Source: Acidimicrobiaceae bacterium | GTDB taxonomy: Bacteria > Actinomycetota > Acidimicrobiia > Acidimicrobiales > Microtrichaceae | NCBI GenBank assembly: GCA_003514205.1 | Contig: DORQ01000287.1 | Coordinates: 1-22,297 of the forward strand | DNA length: 22,297 nucleotides | Reading direction: 5' to 3' | Program-made: the position numbers and the translations under genes | The notes under the pieces: generated by a model | Databases searched by the model: none | Told to the model about the DNA's origin: nothing | What the model saw: only the letters and a program-made list of their open reading frames with translations | Shown: positions 14,347 to 20,229 of the stretch, in pieces | How positions within the stretch are numbered: position 1 is the first letter of the stretch | How the letters are laid out: every line of letters starts with the position of its first letter

Positions 14347-15665
14347 CACGGACTCACGAGTGCGGCTTGAAGTGCCAGGGTGACGATCAACTGGGCTCCT
14401 AGCCATTGTCTGCGAGTGGTTGAGGTTATCGCCCAGGTTGCTCCAATGACGGCCCAGGGCGAGAACAGAAGCCAAATTCTCTCAACCTCGCCCTTGGACA
14501 TTCCCGAGAAATTGGCTGCCGCCAGTGAGATCAATACGCCAGTCACCAGTGCATAGCGAGAATTGAGGAGCGCCTTGATGCCCTCTGCTCGCGCTGTTTG
14601 AACCTGTTCGCTGAGGTAGCTCACACATCCTGTGACCACCACGGGACCTAGTGCGCCAAACAGGCACGCGAGATTGCCTACCGTTGCGAAGTAGGCGTAG
14701 GGCCGGCGGGCCGCGAGGCCTTCGGCGTAGAAGCCCCTGGTGAGATGGAACCCGTCCAGCCAGAAGTGTCCCGCCGACCATTGCAGGGCCATCGGAACCA
14801 GAAACCCGAGGGCTGAAATGATCAGGGGTCGTAGCTTGGGCCGTTGCAGCAGGATCATCACAAAGATCGGTGCCGCTGCCATCGCGCCATAGGTGAGATT
14901 GGTAGCGATCGAGAGTGTGAGACCGGCACTTGCAGCCCAGAGCGCCGAAACCCATCCAGTTCGGTGAGTTGCAAGCGTCCAGAACAGCACGGCCATCGCC
15001 AGCACGCCAAAGAACAAAGCATCGGCTGAGGCGCCCGCCCACACCACACCGGGAAAGAGCACGAGGAACGGGGCAACGGTCCGTGCCGTCGATTCCTGAT
15101 TCAGGGTCAGCAACGTGGCGATGACTGCTGCGATTCCAGCACCCCAACAACCAAGAACGAACAGTGCCGCAGAGAGCGGGGATTCGAATCCGAGGGTGTG
15201 CCACAGCCAGAAGACGAGCGTTGCACCGGGTGGGTGACCCTTGACATGAGTGGGGTAGGAGGCCGCCTCGGCGAGGAAGGTCTGCAGAAACTCACTTCCG
15301 TCGATGGTTCGAGCGAGTGGAAGGTATTCCCAGCGAGTGTTCAGCGGGCTCGAGACTTGATCGATTCCATCTGATAGTGCAATCAAGAAGGTCCACACTG
15401 CGCTGAGTGCGCCCGTGGAGACAGCGAGGAGATTGCGGTTCAGCGCATCGAAATACCTCGGCCCCTGCCAACACATCAACGCGCCGATGCATGCCACGGT
15501 CAACAGCGTCCAACTGCCGTGCCATTCCCAGCGGCCAGTCAGGGGAAACGCGTTAGCAGTCTCTGTCGCAGCCTCGGGAAGGCCATCCAAGACGGTGGGA
15601 GCAAGAAGCAATGCAGCTGCGATGACCCCAATCCAGACGGCTACTCCTCGAATCGATTTGGCCAC
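14343..15665 (-). CDS. GT-C-like polytopic membrane glycosyltransferase candidate
   Basis: This protein of about 440 residues has around eleven hydrophobic segments. The first large outer loop carries LNTRWEYLPLARTIDGSEFL and then SYPTHVKGHPPGATLVFWLW; an acidic/aromatic first loop and an HPP(G) motif fit lipid-linked-sugar-dependent GT-C enzymes. Such enzymes move a sugar from a polyprenyl phosphate to an acceptor outside the membrane. I chose GTG at 15665 because TACATT lies 6 nt upstream and the protein then begins MAKSIRG before the first helix. GTG at 15704 and ATG at 15788 remain possible, though the latter overlaps the GT2 gene. It is coupled to the epimerase downstream. Confidence 0.68.
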   Translation of the reverse strand: MAKSIRGVAVWIGVIAAALLLAPTVLDGLPEAATETANAFPLTGRWEWHGSWTLLTVACIGALMCWQGPRYFDALNRNLLAVSTGALSAVWTFLIALSDGIDQVSSPLNTRWEYLPLARTIDGSEFLQTFLAEAASYPTHVKGHPPGATLVFWLWHTLGFESPLSAALFVLGCWGAGIAAVIATLLTLNQESTARTVAPFLVLFPGVVWAGASADALFFGVLAMAVLFWTLATHRTGWVSALWAASAGLTLSIATNLTYGAMAAAPIFVMILLQRPKLRPLIISALGFLVPMALQWSAGHFWLDGFHLTRGFYAEGLAARRPYAYFATVGNLACLFGALGPVVVTGCVSYLSEQVQTARAEGIKALLNSRYALVTGVLISLAAANFSGMSKGEVERIWLLFSPWAVIGATWAITSTTRRQWLGAQLIVTLALQAALVSPW

Positions 15666-15671
15666 ACCGCC

Positions 15672-15677
15672 AATGTA
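15672..15677 (-). promoter_or_regulatory. -10 box TACATT for the GT-C-like/epimerase transcript
   Basis: TACATT on the minus strand lies 6 nt before GTG at 15665. The start was chosen partly from this box, so the argument is partly circular. Confidence 0.35.
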
Positions 15678-15752
15678 GGTGACCAGAATCTGCAGACTCG
15701 TCACTGGTTGGCGGAAGCCAGTCAGCTGCAGGGCAGGAGCCGAGAACCTGAC

Positions 15753-15758
15753 TACGCT
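15753..15758 (+). promoter_or_regulatory. -10 box TACGCT for a leaderless GT2 transcript
   Basis: TACGCT is followed by 7 nt and then GTG at 15766. It faces the promoter of the divergent GT-C-like gene about 75 bp away. Confidence 0.42.
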
Positions 15759-15765
15759 GCCAGTT

Positions 15766-16440
15766 GTGCCTCCCACGATCGACGTCATCTTCCCGGCATT
15801 GAACGAGGAGGGTGCCCTCCCGTGGATTCTGGAGCGGCTTCCAGAGTCGTATCGCGCCATCGTGGTGGACAATGGATCTACCGACAACACCGCTGCGGTT
15901 GCCTTGAGCTTCGGCGCTCTCGTTGTTCAGGAGCCCGTGGCCGGCTTTGGGGCAGCCTGCGCGGCGGGTCTGAAGGCCTCAACTTCAGAAGTGATCGCCT
16001 TTTGTGACGCGGATGCGAGCCTGAACCCACAAGACCTTCCTCTCGTGTGCGACCCTGTGATAGCCGGAACAGCGGACCTCGTGCTGGGGGCACGCGTCGG
16101 GTCCGAACGCGGAGCCTTTTCCTCTCACGCGCGTGCGGCGAACCGATTTCTTTCCTGGCGCTTGCGACGAGACTACGGCGTGAGGGTCACCGATCTTGGT
16201 CCAATGCGGGCAATACGCCGTGAGCCTTTGGAAGGGTTAGGGATTCGCGACCGCAGGTTTGGTTGGCCGCTCGAAATGGTCATCAGAGCCGCGCTCGAGG
16301 GCTGGAACATTGAGGAGGTGAGCGTGCCGTACTACCCGAGAATTGGGAAGTCGAAAGTCACGGGAACGGTCCGTGGCACCGCAAAGGCGGTCAAGGACAT
16401 GTCGCAGGTGCTGCGAAGCCTCGACTTGAGTCGGTCGTAG
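15766..16440 (+). CDS. GT2 family glycosyltransferase
   Basis: This 224-residue GT-A-fold enzyme starts IDVIFPALNEEGALPWIL, the usual GT2 opening. VVDNGSTDNTAAVA (33-46) binds the nucleotide-sugar and CDADASLNP (80-88) has the metal-binding DxD. GARVGSERGAFSSHARAANRF resembles the acceptor-side segment of dolichol/polyprenyl-phosphate sugar synthases. There is no clear C-terminal membrane anchor. Together with the divergent GT-C-like gene and epimerase this suggests that a modified sugar is loaded on a polyprenyl carrier and used outside. GTG at 15766 has a TACGCT box 7 nt upstream; an ATG at 15679 would overlap the opposite gene. It ends 7 bp from the convergent UnbU-like gene. Confidence 0.87.
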   Translation: MPPTIDVIFPALNEEGALPWILERLPESYRAIVVDNGSTDNTAAVALSFGALVVQEPVAGFGAACAAGLKASTSEVIAFCDADASLNPQDLPLVCDPVIAGTADLVLGARVGSERGAFSSHARAANRFLSWRLRRDYGVRVTDLGPMRAIRREPLEGLGIRDRRFGWPLEMVIRAALEGWNIEEVSVPYYPRIGKSKVTGTVRGTAKAVKDMSQVLRSLDLSRS

Positions 16441-16447
16441 CGGCGGC

Positions 16448-18121
16448 TCAGTTGCGAATGAGTTCGAGAATCAGGTAGTGATCGCCGACGAGTCGGAGTG
16501 CAAATGACTCGTCGAACTTGTCCGATGCGCCCGCAGCGGTGGTTGGCGGTGATCCGCTGCTGAGTGTGGTGGTCATTGAACCTGTGATCCTCATAGCGAG
16601 ACGTGGGGGCGCCTGAGGGTTTGGATCTTCAAGCCGAACCAGCGTCGCTGAGGTGATGGTTCGATCCTCAATGGTGACGGTTCCGTTGGGAGTTGCGAGC
16701 TGTGTTTGGAGCTCGATGAGGCGTTGCCCCAACACTGCTGAGTCAAGCAAGGTCGAGTCGCGCTGTGTCAGCGCTGTGCGGACAATCTCGAGGTTCTCGG
16801 CAAGATCTTGCAGCATGGTGGTGGCAGTCTCGTTGCCGAGGTTGGAGTTGACCTTGAGCACCGAATCATCGATCTCTACCTTGGGTAGTTCTGTGAGGTC
16901 GATGTCGACCGCCGGTCGGCCGACGGCCTGGTTGGTTGACCCGGTGCTGAATCCTGCCGACGCGGCGGCCAGTTCGAAATCTTCCATTGTTCGGTGTGAA
17001 CCCGTGAGTAGGGCGACTCCAAGGATGCCGACGACAAGCGCTACTGCGACACCTGCCATTGGCCGACCAAACGCACGTGGCGCTGAGCCCAGTTCGGCTC
17101 TGTTGGTTCGCCGCTCGCCCAATGCATCCAGCATTGGGCGGAATGCGCAGACCACAACCAGCGCGGCGAGGATTGCCACCTTGGTTGCGAACTCGGTTCG
17201 CTGCAGGGAAGAAAGAAGGGCTGCGAGAACCCCAATGCCAACCCCATAGACAATTCGAGCTTGCTTGTTCCGAGGAATCGTTCGCGGATCGGTGATCATG
17301 AAAAACAGGAACACCAGAATCTCCGGCGATAGCACCAGTGTGGTCCAGTAACGCTGGCCACAGACAGCGTCGATACTCCAGCGCGCTGTCATGCAGTGGC
17401 CGCTTTGTGCAATGAGTCCGATCCCAGCGGAGTAACTAAAGAAGAAGGCCAAGGTGATGGGCAGGAGCCCCAACCTGCGGGTAATCAACAAGCCGCCAGC
17501 AACGATGATCGCGATCACCGCGATGATCGTTGGCGACAATGGCCCCCACCAGAGATCCTGCGGGTCAGCAAGGTAGGGGCCAAGGATCAGGAACGCTATG
17601 ACCAGTCCAAGGTTTGAGGGGTTGAAGATGTGCGAGCCACGATACGTAATGACGTACTTTGAAAGAATGGATAACGCGGCAGTGGCGGCAAATAGATGTG
17701 CTCCGTGCATCGACCACCAATCGCCGTGCTCAGTTCCCGGAACCCTAAATATGAAGGCAACTCCGTTGCCGGTCAGCAGCGCGCTAGCCGGCCAGGCAAC
17801 TACTCGATGCTGCCAGAAGGTAATCGTGAACTCAATGATCGCGACTGTCCCAAGGCTGACCAGAATCTGGGCGATCGAAAGGTCGAACTTCAGCGCTGTC
17901 TGTCCGAGAATCTGAAGCGAGAAAATGACTGATGCGAGGTGGAGTCGCGGATCGGTGAGCTTCGGAAGCTGGAGCGGGTAGCGGTGCTTGCCGAAGCCTA
18001 TCGTCCGCCCAGGCGGCGTGGTCTGATCAGCCGTCGTCGATTCCACCGTTGCAATATCAGCTCGTAGCTGACCTGCCATCGTGGGCTCACTGGCGGGTTG
18101 ATGGACGGTCGCGCTCACCAT
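16448..18121 (-). CDS. RnfD/NqrB-like (UnbU-like) membrane protein with extra C-terminal domain
   Basis: This 557-residue protein has a polar N-terminus (1-58), about ten membrane helices (62-328 and a final one at about 355-373) and a 180-residue soluble tail. GSHIFNPSNLGLV (162-174) and MITDPRTIPRNKQARIVYG (275-293) match the conserved loops of the NQR2/RnfD/RnfE family, whose members carry covalent FMN and riboflavin and move ions or electrons across the membrane. UnbU of enediyne clusters is, as I recall, related. No other Rnf or Nqr subunit is near. The tail (375-557) is Thr/Ser-rich and alpha/beta-like, unlike RnfD. A thioredoxin-like gene lies 54 bp upstream on the same strand. Confidence 0.78.
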   Translation of the reverse strand: MVSATVHQPASEPTMAGQLRADIATVESTTADQTTPPGRTIGFGKHRYPLQLPKLTDPRLHLASVIFSLQILGQTALKFDLSIAQILVSLGTVAIIEFTITFWQHRVVAWPASALLTGNGVAFIFRVPGTEHGDWWSMHGAHLFAATAALSILSKYVITYRGSHIFNPSNLGLVIAFLILGPYLADPQDLWWGPLSPTIIAVIAIIVAGGLLITRRLGLLPITLAFFFSYSAGIGLIAQSGHCMTARWSIDAVCGQRYWTTLVLSPEILVFLFFMITDPRTIPRNKQARIVYGVGIGVLAALLSSLQRTEFATKVAILAALVVVCAFRPMLDALGERRTNRAELGSAPRAFGRPMAGVAVALVVGILGVALLTGSHRTMEDFELAAASAGFSTGSTNQAVGRPAVDIDLTELPKVEIDDSVLKVNSNLGNETATTMLQDLAENLEIVRTALTQRDSTLLDSAVLGQRLIELQTQLATPNGTVTIEDRTITSATLVRLEDPNPQAPPRLAMRITGSMTTTLSSGSPPTTAAGASDKFDESFALRLVGDHYLILELIRN

Positions 18122-18175
18122 GGCCTCGCTGCTGTTGGGTCAGCTTGTGCCATGGGGTTTGCTCCGGCTGCTTCG

Positions 18176-18664
18176 TTACTGAGCGAGGGCGGGAGTGCCC
18201 TCAAACGGTGCCGGGTCGCCGGTACGGATGATGGCCGGCGAGGTCCAACTCATCTCACGTGCCAGTTCCTCGGCGATTGGCTGCCACTCCTGTGGGTTCC
18301 AACCTCCGGCCGCTCCAACGAGGGTGCGAGCGAGGTCGATCACCACGAAGGCAGGCAGCTCAGTAACCCCAGTGGCGGCAATGAACTCTCTGTCTGGATC
18401 GCAGAACACAAGGTGTTGGTCGGCGAGTTCGCCGAGAAACTCCCGAGTGCCTTCGGGCTCCGCGGCAACTACCCATGCGGTGCGGCAATCGGCGTTGGTG
18501 AACCCAGTGAGAATCCGATTGGCGGTATCGAGGATCCACGAACTCTCGTAGGTGTAGGGGTCGAGCACCACGGCGACGAGATGAAAGAGCTTGAGTTGCT
18601 CGTCGAGAGTGCGGTCGTTACCCCCGAGGGGATGCAGAACAAGATCAGCCGGAAGAGTTTCCAC
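18176..18664 (-). CDS. Thioredoxin-fold protein lacking CXXC
   Basis: This protein of about 162 residues has the order of a thioredoxin fold: LFHLVAVVLDPYTYESSWILDTANRIL (beta, then a helix), TAWVVAAEP, a DREFIAATGVTELPAFVVID segment with the cis-proline LPA, and a final helix (PQEWQPIAEELAREM). Where thioredoxins carry CXXC there is YTYESSW, so it cannot do dithiol chemistry. No signal peptide. GTG at 18664 is chosen because TAACTT lies 7 nt upstream and codons before it have no start except an ATG at 18757 inside the divergent gene. It lies upstream of the UnbU-like gene, probably in one transcript. Function unknown; binding or scaffold role inferred. Confidence 0.65.
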   Translation of the reverse strand: METLPADLVLHPLGGNDRTLDEQLKLFHLVAVVLDPYTYESSWILDTANRILTGFTNADCRTAWVVAAEPEGTREFLGELADQHLVFCDPDREFIAATGVTELPAFVVIDLARTLVGAAGGWNPQEWQPIAEELAREMSWTSPAIIRTGDPAPFEGTPALAQ

Positions 18665-18671
18665 GTCTACA

Positions 18672-18677
18672 AAGTTA
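18672..18677 (-). promoter_or_regulatory. -10 box TAACTT for the thioredoxin-like/UnbU-like transcript
   Basis: TAACTT on the minus strand lies 7 nt before GTG at 18664, fitting a leaderless start. Confidence 0.42.
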
Positions 18678-18743
18678 GCGCGGACTGTCCCTGGTTTCCG
18701 AGTTGAGGGTGATCCTGGGCCGGGCCGAGCGCGCCCGGAGCGG

Positions 18744-18749
18744 TATGGT
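18744..18749 (+). promoter_or_regulatory. -10 box TATGGT for a leaderless eIF-2B-like gene
   Basis: TATGGT, close to the TATAAT consensus, lies 6 nt before ATG at 18756. Confidence 0.5.
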
Positions 18750-18755
18750 CGATTC

Positions 18756-19559
18756 ATGCACCCAATTGAACGTCTTCGATTCGTCGCACGTGCGCACGGC
18801 GCGCCGCAGGAATTGTTGGTTTCCGAGACAGCTCAGGCGCTTGGCAGTTTCGCGGGCGATCCGTCTGCGTTGGTGACTGCGTGCAGGCGAGTTGTTTCTC
18901 GAAACATCACGAGTGGCTCCATGTGGTGGCTCTGCTCGCGCATGTTGTGCGCCCTCGAACCCGCTGCCGAGGCCAGGCGCGCGTTGGCCGAGATTGAAGG
19001 TGATCGCACCGGGGAGACGCTTGCAGGGTTGTTGCCCCACGACGCCAGGGTGTGCGTGATTGGGTGGTCCGTGCAACTCGCTGAGGCATGTGCGCGTCGA
19101 GGTGATTGCAGCGTGTTGGTGGTGGATGTGCTGGGCGAGGGGCAGAGTTTCGCTCGGTATCTGGAATCTCAGGGGGTAGATGCCGTGGCACTTCCAATGA
19201 GCGGCCTCGCCTCAGCAATTCAACACAGCGACGTGCTCGTACTCGAGACCCAGGTCGGTTCAACCCAGGGAATGCTGATGAAGGCAGGCTCGCTCGCGGC
19301 AGCGGCAGTGGCGCAGCAGGTTGGGGTTCCCGTGTTCGCGTGCACCGGGGTGGGGCGATTGGTTCCAGTGCGGATCTGGGAGGTGATCATCGGTCGTTGG
19401 GATGGGGACTCCGAACCGTGGCACCGCGACGAGGAGATCATTCCGCTGTCGCTGCTCTCTCAACTCGTGAGTGCGACCGGCGTCGAAACCACCGATCGAC
19501 TCGTTCACCTGGTGGATTGCCCAATCGCCCCGGAGCTCTTCGCCCAAGACATCACCTGA
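18756..19559 (+). CDS. eIF-2B alpha/beta/delta-like protein (sugar-phosphate isomerase superfamily)
   Basis: This 267-residue protein has an N-terminal helical domain (1-90) followed by a Rossmann-like domain typical of the eIF-2B/methylthioribose-1-phosphate isomerase/ribose-1,5-bisphosphate isomerase superfamily: VCVIGWSVQLAEACARRG, VLVVDVLGEGQSFARYLESQGVDAVALP, SDVLVLETQVGSTQGMLMKAGSLAAAAVAQQVGVPVFACTG. The catalytic Cys and Asp of MTR-1-P isomerases are not clearly placed, so a catalytic role is uncertain. Bacterial relatives are commonly labelled translation initiation factor 2, which is misleading. ATG at 18756 is set by the TATGGT box 6 nt upstream. It diverges from the thioredoxin-like gene across 91 bp. 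Confidence 0.72.
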   Translation: MHPIERLRFVARAHGAPQELLVSETAQALGSFAGDPSALVTACRRVVSRNITSGSMWWLCSRMLCALEPAAEARRALAEIEGDRTGETLAGLLPHDARVCVIGWSVQLAEACARRGDCSVLVVDVLGEGQSFARYLESQGVDAVALPMSGLASAIQHSDVLVLETQVGSTQGMLMKAGSLAAAAVAQQVGVPVFACTGVGRLVPVRIWEVIIGRWDGDSEPWHRDEEIIPLSLLSQLVSATGVETTDRLVHLVDCPIAPELFAQDIT

Positions 19560-19582
19560 GGGCCCTATGATTCTTCAGGGCC
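19560..19582 (+). promoter_or_regulatory. -10 box TATGAT inside a small hairpin
   Basis: GGCCCT (19561-19566) and AGGGCC (19577-19582) form a 6-bp stem directly after the eIF-2B-like stop, and its left arm and loop contain TATGAT (19566-19571), a near-perfect -10. Transcription would begin near 19578, giving the next gene a leader of about 38 nt with a Shine-Dalgarno. The same element could act as a weak terminator for the upstream gene. Confidence 0.4.
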
Positions 19583-19604
19583 GGGACGGCCAGCGTGACT
19601 AGGT

Positions 19605-19610
19605 CAGGAG
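19605..19610 (+). promoter_or_regulatory. Shine-Dalgarno CAGGAG deciding the PPOX gene start
   Basis: CAGGAG lies 5 nt before ATG at 19616, one of the few classical ribosome sites in the window; it rules out the in-frame ATG-like start at 19595. Confidence 0.55.
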
Positions 19611-19615
19611 TAAGA

Positions 19616-20119
19616 ATGCCATCTCGACGAGAATTGATCCGGATGTCGGACTCGGAGGTCGCCTCCTTTCTCGGGGGTCGCAACACCCTCAACATCGCCA
19701 GCTTCGGGCCCGACGGCAACATTCATTTGGTTGCTATGTGGTACGGCTTTCTGAACGACAGCAATACATTTGACCCAGCAGTCGGCTTCGGGCATGGCGA
19801 CATCGTGATCGAAACCTTCGCCAAATCCCAGAAAGTCCAGAACCTCAGAAGAGATTCAAGGTTTACTGCAATTGTTGAAACAGGCGATGAATACTCCGAG
19901 TTGCGGGGGGCTGAGCTCGTGGGCCGAGTCAGCATTCTGGAGGAGCACGCCGAGGTGGTCGAGTCCTGTAAAGCAGTGCTCTCCCGCTATCAGGATTTTG
20001 CTAACCCGGGCGACCTTGAGTTCGCTGCGGAATTCGCAGCTGCGAAACGAGTATGTGTGAAGTTGCACGTCGAGAAGGTCGTGAGCTGGGATCACACCAA
20101 GCTGGACGTGCAGTACTAG
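19616..20119 (+). CDS. PPOX-class (FMN or F420-binding) split-barrel protein
   Basis: This 167-residue protein has the split-beta-barrel pattern of the pyridoxamine-phosphate-oxidase-like superfamily: a leading helix (SDSEVASFLGGRNTLNIASFGPDGNIHLVAMWY), a strand pair with IETFAKSQKVQNLRRDSRFTAIVETG typical of the F420/FMN phosphate-binding strand, and GAELVGRVSILEE. Actinobacterial members mostly bind F420 and reduce enones or tetracyclines, others bind FMN or heme; this sequence alone does not decide. The C-terminal KLHVEKVVSWDHTKL is usual for the family. Cytoplasmic. It is followed by a GGGGA/TCCCC hairpin (20134-20147), so it is probably monocistronic. Confidence 0.8.
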   Translation: MPSRRELIRMSDSEVASFLGGRNTLNIASFGPDGNIHLVAMWYGFLNDSNTFDPAVGFGHGDIVIETFAKSQKVQNLRRDSRFTAIVETGDEYSELRGAELVGRVSILEEHAEVVESCKAVLSRYQDFANPGDLEFAAEFAAAKRVCVKLHVEKVVSWDHTKLDVQY

Positions 20120-20133
20120 GTCGTTGCCCTGAT

Positions 20134-20147
20134 GGGGACTTGTCCCC
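20134..20147 (+). terminator. GC hairpin after the PPOX gene
   Basis: GGGGA-CTTG-TCCCC is a 5-bp stem with a tetraloop 14 bases after the PPOX stop, followed by a mixed C/T-rich run (TCGGTCGCTCTTCT). It is a plausible but weak intrinsic terminator. Confidence 0.4.
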
Positions 20148-20192
20148 TCGGTCGCTCTTCTGGGGCGCAATCAGATTGACCTGGATGCTGCT

Positions 20193-20216
20193 TAGACTGG
20201 TCTGGTCGTCACGACC
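20193..20216 (+). promoter_or_regulatory. -10 box TAGACT and palindromic operator candidate for the His-rich gene
   Basis: TAGACT (20193-20198) is a TANNNT box; transcription would begin near 20205. GGTCGT-C-ACGACC (20204-20216), a perfect 6-bp inverted repeat around one base, covers that point. The Shine-Dalgarno AAAGGGGA (20218-20225) follows, 4 nt before ATG at 20230. Confidence 0.42.
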
Positions 20217-20229
20217 CAAAGGGGAAGCT

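Noticed and set aside
13699..14370. 223-codon plus-strand open frame
   Set aside because: Antisense to the epimerase; no recognisable motif.
6883..18121. Enediyne biosynthetic gene cluster
   Set aside because: Only UnbV-like and UnbU-like proteins are present; no enediyne PKS, thioesterase, or tailoring and resistance genes.
16448..18121. Complete Rnf or Nqr ion pump
   Set aside because: No RnfA/B/C/E/G or NqrA/C-F genes nearby.
20176..20198. TTGACC as -35 for TAGACT upstream of the His-rich gene
   Set aside because: The spacing is only 11 bp, too short for a sigma-70-type promoter, so only the -10 box is listed.
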